Part shown: one piece after another, positions 18,458-27,917 of the stretch
Position numbering within the stretch: the stretch's first letter is position 1
Layout: every line of letters begins with the position of its first letter
Assembly (NCBI RefSeq): GCF_001270495.1
Contig: NZ_LGUR01000265.1
Span: 1-64,000 of the forward strand
DNA from: Streptomyces viridochromogenes
GTDB taxonomy: Bacteria > Actinomycetota > Actinomycetes > Streptomycetales > Streptomycetaceae
DNA length: 64,000 bases
Reading direction: 5' to 3'
Program-made: the position numbers and the translations under genes
The notes under the pieces: generated by a model
What the model saw: the letters and a program-made list of their open reading frames with translations, nothing else
Database searches by the model: none
What the model was told of the DNA's origin: nothing

Positions 18458-18473
18458 TGTGAACGCTTTCACA
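18458..18473. promoter_or_regulatory. Rex operator (ROP) of cydABCD
   Basis: TGTGAACGCTTTCACA differs at one base from the Rex consensus TGTGAACGCGTTCACA. In S. coelicolor Rex represses cydABCD when the NADH/NAD+ ratio is low. The site overlaps the expected transcript start, and a further half site TTGTGAA at 18451-18457 abuts it. Confidence 0.9.
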
Positions 18474-18495
18474 AGCGGTAGTAAGGAGCGGCGAC

Positions 18496-20004
18496 GTGGA
18501 CCTGGCTTTGGCGCCGGAGACTCTGGCGCGCTGGCAGTTCGGTATCACCACCGTCTACCACTTTCTGTTCGTCCCCCTGACGATCTCACTGGCCGCCCTC
18601 ACGGCCGGCCTGCAGACCGCCTGGGTGCGCACCGAGAAGGAGAAGTACCTCAGGGCGACGAAGTTCTGGGGCAAGCTCTTCCTGATCAACATCGCGATGG
18701 GTGTGGTCACCGGCATCGTGCAGGAGTTCCAGTTCGGAATGAACTGGTCCGACTACTCCCGTTTCGTCGGTGACGTCTTCGGTGCCCCACTCGCCTTCGA
18801 AGCCCTCATCGCCTTCTTCTTCGAGTCCACCTTCATCGGCCTGTGGATCTTCGGCTGGGACAAGCTGCCGAAGAAGATCCACCTGGCCTGTATGTGGATG
18901 GTCTCCATCGGCACGATCCTGTCGGCGTACTTCATCCTCGCGGCCAACTCCTGGATGCAGCACCCGGTCGGCTACCGGATCAACGAGGCCAAGGGGCGGG
19001 CCGAGCTCACCGACTTCTGGCTCGTACTGACCCAGAACACCGCGCTCGCCCAGGCGTTCCACACCCTCTCCGCGGCCTTCCTCACCGGTGGCGCGTTCAT
19101 GGTCGGCATCTCCGCCTTCCACCTGCTGCGCAAGAAGCACATCCGCGAGATGAAGACATCGCTCAGGCTCGGCCTGGTCACCGTTGTCATCGGTGGCATG
19201 CTCACCGCGATCAGCGGCGACGTCCTCGGCAAGATCATGTATGAGCAGCAGCCGATGAAGATGGCCGCCGCCGAGGCCCTCTGGGACGGCGAGGCTCCCG
19301 CGCCCTTCTCCGTCTTCGCCTACGGCGATGTCGACAAGGGCCACAACAAGGTCGCCATCGAGATCCCCGGACTGCTGTCCTTCCTCGCCAAGGACGACTT
19401 CAGCTCGTACGTCCCCGGCATCAACGACGTCAACAAGGCCGAGCAGGAGAAGTACGGTCCCGGCGACTACCGGCCCAACATCCCGGTCGCCTACTGGGGC
19501 TTCCGCTGGATGATCGGGTTCGGCATGACGTCGTTCGCCATCGGCCTGCTCGGACTCTGGCTGACCCGCAAGAAGTTCATGCTGCCGCAGCACCTGAGGG
19601 TCGGTGACGACGAAGTGCCGCATCTCGTGCTGCTGCCCAAGAAGGCCCTCGGTCCGAAGCTCACCCAGTGGTACTGGCGCATCGCCGTCCTGACCCTGGG
19701 CTTCCCGCTGATCGCCAACTCCTGGGGCTGGATCTTCACCGAGATGGGTCGTCAGCCATGGGTCGTCTACGGCGTCCTGCGGACCCGTGACGCGGTCTCC
19801 CCCGGCGTCTCTCAGGGCGAGGTCCTCACCTCGATGATCGTCTTCACCACGCTCTACGCCATCCTCGCCGTCGTCGAGGTCAAGCTGCTCGTGAAGTACG
19901 TGAAGGCCGGACCGCCCGAGCTGACGGAGGCCGACCTGAATCCGCCCACGAAGATCGGCGGCGACTCCCGTGACGCCGACAAGCCGATGGCCTTCTCGTA
20001 CTAG
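18496..20004 (+). CDS. cydA: cytochrome bd oxidase subunit I
   Basis: A 502-residue integral membrane subunit with about nine helices that carries haems b558, b595 and d and oxidises quinol. It starts with GTG at 18496 behind AAGGAG. The N-terminal ARWQFGITTVYHFLFVPLT contains the conserved haem-ligand histidine, and FHTLSAAFLTGGAF is the second conserved region. The short Q-loop is typical of Gram-positive enzymes. It leads the cyd operon behind a Rex site and gives respiration at low oxygen. Confidence 0.97.
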   Translation: MDLALAPETLARWQFGITTVYHFLFVPLTISLAALTAGLQTAWVRTEKEKYLRATKFWGKLFLINIAMGVVTGIVQEFQFGMNWSDYSRFVGDVFGAPLAFEALIAFFFESTFIGLWIFGWDKLPKKIHLACMWMVSIGTILSAYFILAANSWMQHPVGYRINEAKGRAELTDFWLVLTQNTALAQAFHTLSAAFLTGGAFMVGISAFHLLRKKHIREMKTSLRLGLVTVVIGGMLTAISGDVLGKIMYEQQPMKMAAAEALWDGEAPAPFSVFAYGDVDKGHNKVAIEIPGLLSFLAKDDFSSYVPGINDVNKAEQEKYGPGDYRPNIPVAYWGFRWMIGFGMTSFAIGLLGLWLTRKKFMLPQHLRVGDDEVPHLVLLPKKALGPKLTQWYWRIAVLTLGFPLIANSWGWIFTEMGRQPWVVYGVLRTRDAVSPGVSQGEVLTSMIVFTTLYAILAVVEVKLLVKYVKAGPPELTEADLNPPTKIGGDSRDADKPMAFSY

Positions 20005-20024
20005 GCCGAGGGAGCTGCACAGTC

Positions 20025-21044
20025 ATGGAACTTCACGACGTCTGGTTCGTCCTGATCGCCGTCCTGTGGATCGGCTACTTCTTCCTGGAGGGCTTCGACT
20101 TCGGGGTCGGCGTCCTCACCAAGCTGCTGGCCCGCAACCGGCCCGAGCGGCGGGTGCTGATCAACACCATCGGCCCCGTCTGGGACGGCAACGAGGTGTG
20201 GCTGCTCTCGGCGGGCGGTGCCACGTTCGCCGCCTTCCCCGAGTGGTACGCCACGCTCTTCTCCGGGTTCTATCTGCCCCTGCTGCTCATCCTGGTCTGC
20301 CTGATCGTCCGGGGTGTCGCATTCGAGTACCGGGCGAAGCGGCCCGAGGAGAACTGGCAGCGCAACTGGGAGCACGCCATCTTCTGGTGTTCGCTGATCC
20401 CGGCGTTCCTGTGGGGTGTGGCCTTCGGCAACATCGTGCGGGGCGTGAAGATCGACCGGAACTTCGAGTACGTCGGCAACTTGTGGGACCTGCTCAACCC
20501 GTACGCGCTCCTCGGCGGTCTGGTGACGCTGACGCTGTTCACCTTCCACGGTGCGGTGTTCACCGCGCTCAAGACCGTCGGGGAGATCCGGGAGCGGGCG
20601 CGCAAGCTGGCCCTGTGGGCCGGCCTCGTCGCCGCCGGACTGGCGCTGATCTTCCTGCTCTGGACGCAGGTAGAGAACGGCGACGGCAAGAGCCTGGTAG
20701 CGCTCGTTGTGGCCGTAGCCGCCCTGGTGGCGGCACTGGTGGCGAACCAGGCCGGCCGTGAGGGATGGTCGTTCGCCTTCTCCGGCGTCACCATCGTGGC
20801 CGCCGTGGCGATGCTCTTCCTGACGCTCTTCCCGAACGTCATGCCGTCCTCGCTGAATGACGAGTGGAGTCTCACGGTCACCAACGCCTCGTCGAGTCCC
20901 TACACGCTGAAGATCATGACCTGGTGCGCGGTGATCGCCACACCGATCGTCATGCTCTACCAGGGCTGGACCTACTGGGTGTTCCGCAAGCGGATCGGCA
21001 CGCAGCACATCGCCGGGGACGCCGCTGCGGGGGCCACGCACTGA
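20025..21044 (+). CDS. cydB: cytochrome bd oxidase subunit II
   Basis: A 339-residue membrane subunit that pairs with CydA. The signature WIGYFFLEGFDFGVG is at residues 15-29, followed by GPVWDGNEVWLL; eight to nine hydrophobic helices follow. It begins 20 bases after cydA behind GGGAG and is part of the same transcript. Confidence 0.97.
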   Translation: MELHDVWFVLIAVLWIGYFFLEGFDFGVGVLTKLLARNRPERRVLINTIGPVWDGNEVWLLSAGGATFAAFPEWYATLFSGFYLPLLLILVCLIVRGVAFEYRAKRPEENWQRNWEHAIFWCSLIPAFLWGVAFGNIVRGVKIDRNFEYVGNLWDLLNPYALLGGLVTLTLFTFHGAVFTALKTVGEIRERARKLALWAGLVAAGLALIFLLWTQVENGDGKSLVALVVAVAALVAALVANQAGREGWSFAFSGVTIVAAVAMLFLTLFPNVMPSSLNDEWSLTVTNASSSPYTLKIMTWCAVIATPIVMLYQGWTYWVFRKRIGTQHIAGDAAAGATH

Positions 21045-21072
21045 GTCCGCCGCGGGCGGGGTGGTTCACGAT

Positions 21073-21086
21073 GTTTCACGTGAAAC
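21073..21086. promoter_or_regulatory. parS site (exact), cydB-cydCD gap
   Basis: GTTTCACGTGAAAC is an exact parS core. It lies in the 64-base gap between cydB and cydCD, 38 bases before a second exact copy. Confidence 0.9.
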
Positions 21087-21108
21087 ACCCCGCCCTGGAC
21101 CGAAGGGC

Positions 21109-24100
21109 ATGTTTCACGTGAAACCGATCGACCCGCGTCTCCTCCGATACGCCCGCGCCACTCGCCTCTTCCTGCTCACGGTCGTAGGTCTGGGTGCCGT
21201 CGGCTCGGTGCTGGTCATCGCGCAGGCGATGCTCATCGCCGAGGCGGTGGTGGGGGCGTTCAAGCACGGGATGTCCGCCGCTGAACTGCGCACTCCCCTG
21301 CTGTGGTTGGTGGCGGTCGCCGTCGGCCGTGCGGTGGTCGCCTGGCTCACCGAACTCGCCGCCCACCGGGCGAGCGCGGCGGTGAAGTCGGAGCTGCGGG
21401 GCCGGTTGCTGGAGCGGGCGGCCGAGCTGGGACCCGGCTGGCTGAGCGGACAGCGGACGGGATCGCTGGTCGCCCTCGCGACGCGAGGAGTCGACGCCCT
21501 GGACGACTACTTCTCGCGCTATCTCCCGCAGTTGGGGCTCGCGGTGGTCGTGCCGGTGGCGGTGCTGGCGCGGATCGTGACCGAGGACTGGGTCTCGGCG
21601 GCGATCATCGTCGGCACGCTTCCGCTCATCCCGATCTTCATGATGCTGATCGGCTGGGCCACACAGTCCCGTATGGACCGGCAGTGGCAACTGCTGTCCC
21701 GGCTGTCCGGGCACTTCCTGGATGTTGTCGCCGGCCTGCCGACCCTGAAGGTGTTCGGGCGCGCCAAGGCGCAGGCAGAGTCGATCCGGCGCATCACCGG
21801 CGAGTACCGCAGGGCGACCATGCGGACCTTGCGCATCGCCTTCATCTCCTCCTTCGCACTGGAACTGCTCTCGACGCTCTCGGTGGCCCTGGTCGCGGTG
21901 ACGATCGGCATGCGGCTCGTCCACGGCGAGATGCATCTGTACGACGGCCTGGTCGTCCTGGTGCTGGCGCCCGAGGCGTATCTGCCGTTGCGTCAGGTGG
22001 GCGCGCAGTACCACGCGGCGGCCGAGGGGCTGTCCGCGGCCGAGGAGATCTTCGAGGTACTGGAGACTCCGGTGCCGGCGTCGGGGACCGCGACCGTGCC
22101 GACGGGGGCGGTGTCGTTCGAGGGAGTGTCGGTCCGCTACCCCGGCCGGTCCACCGACGCCGTGTCGGACGCGTCCTTCCACATCGAGCCCGGTGAGACG
22201 GTCGCGCTCGTCGGGCCGAGTGGCGCGGGGAAGTCGACACTGCTGAACGTGCTGCTCGGGTTCGTGCGGCCGACCGACGGGCGTGTGTCGGTCGGGGGAG
22301 CCGATCTCGCCGAACTCGACCTGGAGGGGTGGCGCTCGCGCATCGCCTGGGTCCCGCAGAGGCCGCATCTGTACGCCGGGACGATCGCCGAGAACGTACG
22401 GCTGGCGCGTCCCGACGCCGATGACGCGGCCGTGAGGCGGGCGCTGGCGGACGCCGGAGCCCTGGAGTTCGTGGACGCGCTGCCCGAGGGGGCCGACACC
22501 GTACTGGGTGAGGACGGGGCCGGACTGTCCGCGGGACAGCGGCAGCGGCTCGCGCTGGCCCGGGCGTTCCTCGCGGACCGGCCCGTACTGCTGCTGGACG
22601 AGCCGACGGCCGCCCTGGACGGGGCCACCGAAGCCGAGGTCGTGGAGGCCGTGCGGAGGCTGGCTGTGGGGCGGACGGTGCTGCTCGTGGTGCATCGGCC
22701 GGCCTTGCTGGGCGTGGCGGACCGGGTGGTGCGGCTGGTGGAAGCCGTGGCGCCCGCGCCGGGCGAGGGCTTGCCCAAGGCGCCCGATGTTCGCCTCGAC
22801 GGCGAGCGCGGAGTGCACGGCGGCAGCACTTCGGGCGACGTGTCCGTCTCGCACAACGCCGAGGCGGCCCCTTCGGGCGGCTCCGACTCCGGTTCGCTCA
22901 CGACGGGCGGGCGGGGTGTCCTCGCCCGTGTCCGTGCCCTGTCGGGCCCCCGGCGCGGTCGTCTCGCCCTCGCGCTGCTGCTCGGGAGCCTCGCGCTCGG
23001 CAGTGCCGTCGGGCTCATGGCCACTTCCGGGTGGCTCATCTCACGGGCCTCGCAGCAGCCGCCCGTGCTGTATCTGATGGTGGCCGTGACGGCGACGCGG
23101 ACCTTCGGCATCGGGCGGGCAGTGTTCCGGTACGCCGAGCGCCTGGTGTCGCACGACGCGGTGCTGCGGATGCTGGCCGACACCCGGGTCGCCGTGTACC
23201 GACGGCTGGAGCGCCTGGCTCCGGCCGGGCTGCGCCGCACGCGGCGGGGCGATCTGCTGGCGAGGCTCGTCACGGACGTGGACGCGCTACAGGACTACTG
23301 GCTGCGGTGGCTGTTGCCCGCCGCTGCCGCGACCGTGGTGTCCGCCGGGTCTGTCGGCTTCACCGCCTGGCTGCTGCCCGAGGCGGGTGCCGTACTGGCG
23401 GTCGGGCTGCTCGTGGCCGGGGCCGGAGTCCCGCTCGTCACCGGTGCCGTCGCCCGGCGCGCCGAGTGCACGCTGGCCCCCGCCCGCGGAGTGCTCGCGA
23501 CGCGCGTGACGGATCTGCTCACCGGCACCGCGGAGCTGACTGTCGCCGGCGCCCTGCCCAGCCGCACCGCCGCAGCACGGCGGGCCGACCGGGCGCTCAC
23601 CCGGATCGCCTCGCGAGCCGCGACCGCGACCGCGCTCGGCGATGGACTCACCGCGCTGATCTCCGGGCTCACCGTCGCCGCCACCGCCCTCGTGGGCGCC
23701 CAGGCGGTCGCCGACGGGCGGCTCGGCGGCGTTGCGATGGCTGTCGTCGTCCTCACGCCGATGGCCGCCTTCGAGGCTGTCCTGGGCCTGCCGCTCGCCG
23801 TGCAGTACCGGCAGCGGGTGCGCAAGAGCGCCGAGCGCGTCTACGAGGTGCTGGACGCGCCCGAGCCGGTACGGGAACCGGAGCAGCCCCGGCGGGCACC
23901 GGCGTCACCCTTCCCGGTCGCCCTCAGGGGGCTGACCGTCCGTCACGCGGGGCAGGACCGGGACGCGCTCGCCGGCCTCGACCTGAACCTGGAGGAGGGC
24001 CGCCGGATCGCCGTCGTCGGACCGTCCGGGTCCGGCAAGACGACGCTGGCGCAGGCGCTGCTGCGCTTCCTGGACGCCGAGGCGGGTTCGTACACGCTGG

Positions 24101-24660
24101 GCGGCGTGGACGCGCACGCGCTGGACGGCGACGACGTACGGCGGCTCGTCGGGCTGTGCGCGCAGGACGCGCATCTCTTCGACAGCTCCGTGCGCGAGAA
24201 CCTGCTCCTCGCCAGGAAGGACGCCACCGAGGCCGAACTGCGCGACGCCCTGAAGCGCGCCCGGCTGCTCGACTGGGCCGACAGCCTGCCCGACGGGCTG
24301 GACACGCTCGTGGGCGAGCACGGGGCACGGCTGTCGGGCGGGCAGCGGCAGCGGCTCGCACTGGCCCGGGCGCTGCTCGCCGACTTCCCCGTCCTCGTCC
24401 TCGACGAGCCCGCCGAGCACCTCGACCTGCCGACCGCGGACGCCCTCACCGCCGATCTGCTGGCCGCCACCGAGGACCGTACGACCCTGCTCATCACCCA
24501 TCGACTGGCCGGGCTGGAGGCTGTCGACGAGGTGGTCGTGCTGGACGAGGGGCGGGTGGCGCAGCGGGGGACGTTCGCGGAGCTGGCCGTGGTGGATGGG
24601 CCGTTGCGGAAGATGGTGGAGCGGGAGGAGGAGGCGGATCTGTTGGTTGGGGCGCCGTAG
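21109..24660 (+). CDS. cydCD: CydDC-type ABC exporter, CydC and CydD fused
   Basis: A 1,183-residue protein with two complete half-exporters in tandem: membrane domain 1 (~residues 10-300), nucleotide-binding domain 1 with Walker A GPSGAGKST (~370) and signature LSAGQRQRL (~475), an acidic/Ser-rich linker, membrane domain 2 (~620-900), then nucleotide-binding domain 2 with GPSGSGKTT (~970) and LSGGQRQRL (~1075). E. coli CydDC is two proteins that export thiols or haem for bd oxidase assembly; a fusion is usual in actinomycetes. The ATG at 21109 has AAGGG upstream; GTG at 21118 is an alternative. The first codons are themselves a parS site. Confidence 0.95.
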   Translation: MFHVKPIDPRLLRYARATRLFLLTVVGLGAVGSVLVIAQAMLIAEAVVGAFKHGMSAAELRTPLLWLVAVAVGRAVVAWLTELAAHRASAAVKSELRGRLLERAAELGPGWLSGQRTGSLVALATRGVDALDDYFSRYLPQLGLAVVVPVAVLARIVTEDWVSAAIIVGTLPLIPIFMMLIGWATQSRMDRQWQLLSRLSGHFLDVVAGLPTLKVFGRAKAQAESIRRITGEYRRATMRTLRIAFISSFALELLSTLSVALVAVTIGMRLVHGEMHLYDGLVVLVLAPEAYLPLRQVGAQYHAAAEGLSAAEEIFEVLETPVPASGTATVPTGAVSFEGVSVRYPGRSTDAVSDASFHIEPGETVALVGPSGAGKSTLLNVLLGFVRPTDGRVSVGGADLAELDLEGWRSRIAWVPQRPHLYAGTIAENVRLARPDADDAAVRRALADAGALEFVDALPEGADTVLGEDGAGLSAGQRQRLALARAFLADRPVLLLDEPTAALDGATEAEVVEAVRRLAVGRTVLLVVHRPALLGVADRVVRLVEAVAPAPGEGLPKAPDVRLDGERGVHGGSTSGDVSVSHNAEAAPSGGSDSGSLTTGGRGVLARVRALSGPRRGRLALALLLGSLALGSAVGLMATSGWLISRASQQPPVLYLMVAVTATRTFGIGRAVFRYAERLVSHDAVLRMLADTRVAVYRRLERLAPAGLRRTRRGDLLARLVTDVDALQDYWLRWLLPAAAATVVSAGSVGFTAWLLPEAGAVLAVGLLVAGAGVPLVTGAVARRAECTLAPARGVLATRVTDLLTGTAELTVAGALPSRTAAARRADRALTRIASRAATATALGDGLTALISGLTVAATALVGAQAVADGRLGGVAMAVVVLTPMAAFEAVLGLPLAVQYRQRVRKSAERVYEVLDAPEPVREPEQPRRAPASPFPVALRGLTVRHAGQDRDALAGLDLNLEEGRRIAVVGPSGSGKTTLAQALLRFLDAEAGSYTLGGVDAHALDGDDVRRLVGLCAQDAHLFDSSVRENLLLARKDATEAELRDALKRARLLDWADSLPDGLDTLVGEHGARLSGGQRQRLALARALLADFPVLVLDEPAEHLDLPTADALTADLLAATEDRTTLLITHRLAGLEAVDEVVVLDEGRVAQRGTFAELAVVDGPLRKMVEREEEADLLVGAP
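21111..21124. promoter_or_regulatory. parS site (exact) at the cydCD start codon
   Basis: GTTTCACGTGAAAC begins at the G of the cydCD ATG and encodes the FHVK that follows the initiator methionine. Confidence 0.9.
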
Positions 24661-24815
24661 CGCACGACCGGTTTGCGGGCGTGGGCGAAGGCTGTCCCGG
24701 GCCGTACTGGTCGCCGCTCGCGTCAACAGTCGTACTGACCCATCCGCGGCAACACGTCCCCCAGGCGTACGACCTGAACAGGCCGTGACCCCATCTGCGG
24801 GCCAGGATCGCTGGC

Positions 24816-25898
24816 ATGCGCTCTTATCGCCGTCGCCTCCAGGTCGTGCCGGCGCTTCTGTGCGCGATCGTCTCACTCGTGGCCCGGCCCGCCGAAGCCT
24901 TCGGCGACGGCAAGGGCATCCCTGGTCGTAACGGCACCGGCACCGGCGGCGACTCGGGGCTCAGCGCGCAGGTGGTGCAGCTGTACGAGGACGCGGCCCT
25001 GGCGACGGAGCGGTACGAGGCGGGGCGGAAGAAGGCCGAGGCGCAGCGGGTGAAAGCACTGCGCATCGAGGCGCTGCTCGAACGCGAACGGCGGGAGATC
25101 GACGTCCTGCACGAGGACCTGGGCCGGATCGCGCGCGCCCAGTACCGCAGCAGCGGCGGGGTGCCGCTCACCGTGCAGATCATCCTCGCGTCGAGCCCGG
25201 ACCAGCTGATGCGCGGTCAGCACGTGTTCTCGCAGACGAATCTGGCCGTCACCAACGCCATCGAGAAGAGCCGGCGCGCCGAGGCCCGGCTCGCCAGGGA
25301 CGAGGCCAGGGCCGCGGCGGCCTGGCAGTCGCTGGAGAAGCGCAACACCGAGCTCGCCGAGCTGAAGAAGGGCATTGAGGACAAGCTCGAAGGCGCACGC
25401 TGGCAGTTGCAGGGGCAGGCCGACGCCTCCGTGGCCGCCGGCTCCTGCCCGGGTGCTGTGCGGCTCGACCAGAAGGAGACGGGCCTCACCAGGGCATGGG
25501 TCACACCGGTGGAGTCGTACGAGCTGTCCGCCGCGTTCGGTAGCGGCGGGCTGCGGTGGGCGAACCGGCACACCGGGCAGGACTTCGCGGTGCCGATCGG
25601 CACGCCCGTGCGGGCGGTCGGGGACGGCCGGGTGGTCAAAGTGACGTGCGGAGGTGCCTTCGGTATGGAGATCGTCGTCGGGCACGCGGGCGGCTATTAC
25701 ACGCAGTACGCCCATCTCGCGTCCGTCGCCGTCGACCAGGGCGAACGGGTCGAGACCGGACAGTGGATCGGTCAGTCGGGCACGACCGGCAACTCCACGG
25801 GCCCCCACCTGCATTTCGAGGTGCGGATCACTCCGGAGATGGGCACGGCCGTGGATCCGGTGCCGTGGCTGACGGAGCGGGGGGCGACCGTCGGGTAG
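24816..25898 (+). CDS. secreted M23 (LytM) peptidase with coiled coil
   Basis: A 360-residue protein. An N-terminal signal peptide (SYRRRLQ, hydrophobic stretch, ARPAEAF) is followed by a long charged helical region (~residues 55-215, coiled coil of the EnvC/RipC type) and a C-terminal LytM domain. Zinc ligands are visible as HTGQD and GPHLHFEVR. It probably cleaves peptidoglycan cross-links or activates an amidase outside the membrane. It stands 155 bases after cydCD and is convergent with a HAD gene six bases away. Confidence 0.9.
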   Translation: MRSYRRRLQVVPALLCAIVSLVARPAEAFGDGKGIPGRNGTGTGGDSGLSAQVVQLYEDAALATERYEAGRKKAEAQRVKALRIEALLERERREIDVLHEDLGRIARAQYRSSGGVPLTVQIILASSPDQLMRGQHVFSQTNLAVTNAIEKSRRAEARLARDEARAAAAWQSLEKRNTELAELKKGIEDKLEGARWQLQGQADASVAAGSCPGAVRLDQKETGLTRAWVTPVESYELSAAFGSGGLRWANRHTGQDFAVPIGTPVRAVGDGRVVKVTCGGAFGMEIVVGHAGGYYTQYAHLASVAVDQGERVETGQWIGQSGTTGNSTGPHLHFEVRITPEMGTAVDPVPWLTERGATVG

Positions 25899-25904
25899 GC
25901 AGCC

Positions 25905-26774
25905 CTAGCGCCCCTCCGCCAGCAGTTGCTCGATCACGACCGCCACGCCGTCCTCGTTGTTGGCGACCGTCCGCCCCGACGCGGCGGCGACCACATCCGG
26001 GTGCGCGTTGCCCATCGCGTACGACTGGCCCGCCCACGTCAGCATCTCGACGTCGTTGGGCATGTCCCCGAAGGCCACGACCTCCTCGTGCGAGATACCG
26101 CGCTCGGCGCAGCACAGGGCGAGCGTGCTGGCCTTGGAGACGCCGGGGCCGCTGATCTCCAGCAGGGCGCTGGGGCTGGAGCGGGTGACATTGGCGCGGT
26201 CGCCGATGGCGAGGCGGGCGAGGGTGAGGAAGGCGTCGGGATCGAGGGTGCGGTGGTAGGCGAGGATCTTGAGCACCGGCTCGCCGGCCCCGGGGGCGTC
26301 CGGCGCCAGGAGGTCCTCGGCGGGCGCGAGGTTGTCCGGTATCTCCATGTGCAGCTTGGGATAGTCCGGCTCCTGGTAGAAGCCGTACGTCTGCTCCACC
26401 GCGTACACCGTGCCCGGCGCCGCCTCGCGCAGCAGTCGTACGGCGTCCAGGGCGTTCTCCCGGGCCAGTTCCCGCACCTTCACGAACCGGTGGGTGCCGG
26501 GGCCGCCGTGCAGATCGACCACGGCGGCGCCGTTGCCGCAGATCGCCAGGCCATGACCGTGGACGTGATCGCTGACCACGTCCATCCAGCGAGCCGGGCG
26601 GCCGGTGACGAAGAACACCTCGATGCCCGCCTCCTCGGCGGAGGCCAGCGCGGCGATCGTGCGGGGGGAGACCGACTTGTCGTCCCGCAGCAAGGTGCCG
26701 TCCAGGTCGGTGGCGATGAGTCGCGGGCGGACAGCGGCCGCCGGGGTCTGGGGCTGTCGAGTCGCTGAGGTCAC
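25905..26774 (-). CDS. Cof-type HAD-family phosphatase
   Basis: A 289-residue HAD hydrolase. Motif I is ATDLDGTLL near the N-terminus, motif II the FVTGR threonine, the conserved lysine lies in GVSKAS, and motif IV is FGDMPNDVEM. The size and cap match the Cof/YidA group that dephosphorylates sugar phosphates or cofactors. The GTG at 26774 is preceded by GGGAG, better than the ATG at 26792. A paralogue lies at 37277-38095. Confidence 0.88.
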   Translation of the reverse strand: MTSATRQPQTPAAAVRPRLIATDLDGTLLRDDKSVSPRTIAALASAEEAGIEVFFVTGRPARWMDVVSDHVHGHGLAICGNGAAVVDLHGGPGTHRFVKVRELARENALDAVRLLREAAPGTVYAVEQTYGFYQEPDYPKLHMEIPDNLAPAEDLLAPDAPGAGEPVLKILAYHRTLDPDAFLTLARLAIGDRANVTRSSPSALLEISGPGVSKASTLALCCAERGISHEEVVAFGDMPNDVEMLTWAGQSYAMGNAHPDVVAAASGRTVANNEDGVAVVIEQLLAEGR

Positions 26775-26895
26775 CGGGTCATTCTCCCGCATATGCCTGC
26801 ACGGCCGTGCGGCAGTCCGCACATCTGAGACCGCATCTGAGGAGAAACCGCCCCTGAGAACACCGTCTCCAGCACCCTGACCAGTACTGTCGCTC

Positions 26896-27798
26896 TCACC
26901 GCAGCTGCGCCGCCGCCTCCATGGCGATCTGCTCGAAGACCTTCTCGTCGGCCGCGAAGTCCGAGTCGGGGATCGGCCAGTGGACCACGATCTCGGTGAA
27001 GCCCAGCTCCCGATGGCGCCCCGCGAAGTCCACGAACGCGTCGAGGGACTCCAGCGGGCGGCCACGGTCCGGGGTGAATCCGGTGAGCAGGATCTTGTCG
27101 AGCGCGGTGACGTCCCGCCCGAGCGCGGCGCAGGCGTCGGCCAGCTTGTCGACCTGCCCGCGAATGGCTTGAATCGACTGTTCAGGAGTGCCGTTCTCGT
27201 ACAGCTTGGGGTCGCCCGTGGTCACCCATGCCTGTCCGTACCGCGCCGCGAGCCGCAGCCCGCGCGGCCCGGTCGCGGCGACCGCGAAGGGCAGCCGGGG
27301 ACGCTGTACACAGCCTGGGATGTTGCGCGCCTCGTGCGCCGAGTAGAAGTCGCCCTCGTACGACACCGAGTCCGTGGTCAGGAGCCGGTCCAGGAGCTGG
27401 ACGAACTCGGCGAACCGGTCGGCCCGCTCGCGCGGCGTCCACGGGTCCTGGCCGAGCACGGTGGCGTCGAACCCGGAACCGCCCGCACCCACACCGAGCG
27501 TGAGACGGCCGCCGGAGATGTCGTCGAGGGAGAGCAGGTCCTTGGCGTAGGGCACCGGATGCCGGAAGTTCGGCGAGGTCACCAGCGTGCCCAGGCGCAG
27601 ACGGTCGGTGACGGCCGCGGCGGCGGTCAGTGTCGGCACGGCACCGAACCAGGGGCCGTCCCGGAAGCTGCGCCAGGACAGGTGGTCGTAGGTGTACGCC
27701 GTGTGGAAGCCGAGCTGCTCTGCGCGCTGCCATGCCTCGCGGCCTCCCTCGGACCAGCGTCGGTACGGGAGGATCACGGTGCTCAGGCGCAGACTCAT
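26896..27798 (-). CDS. LLM-class flavin-dependent oxidoreductase
   Basis: A 300-residue luciferase-like monooxygenase (F420 or FMN dependent). It has the family start [11 protein letters not shown], the YTYDHLSWR segment near residue 35, and LTLGVGAGG near residue 97. Actinobacterial members of this size often use F420. The ATG at 27798 lacks a ribosome site; upstream in the frame lies only the parS site. It has no obvious partner gene, so its substrate is unknown. Confidence 0.85.
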   Translation of the reverse strand: MSLRLSTVILPYRRWSEGGREAWQRAEQLGFHTAYTYDHLSWRSFRDGPWFGAVPTLTAAAAVTDRLRLGTLVTSPNFRHPVPYAKDLLSLDDISGGRLTLGVGAGGSGFDATVLGQDPWTPRERADRFAEFVQLLDRLLTTDSVSYEGDFYSAHEARNIPGCVQRPRLPFAVAATGPRGLRLAARYGQAWVTTGDPKLYENGTPEQSIQAIRGQVDKLADACAALGRDVTALDKILLTGFTPDRGRPLESLDAFVDFAGRHRELGFTEIVVHWPIPDSDFAADEKVFEQIAMEAAAQLR

Positions 27799-27824
27799 GT
27801 TTTCGAGCGTATGCGGCCGAACGG

Positions 27825-27838
27825 GTTTCACGTGAAAC
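27825..27838. promoter_or_regulatory. parS site (exact)
   Basis: GTTTCACGTGAAAC is an exact parS core, intergenic between the LLM oxidoreductase start and kptA. Confidence 0.9.
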
Positions 27839-27917
27839 GGTCATCGGCCGTGGTTGTCCGGCTACGGAGTGCGGCCGCACGTGGGCCTCGCCCAGGAAAC
27901 GTGGGCCTCGCCCAGGG

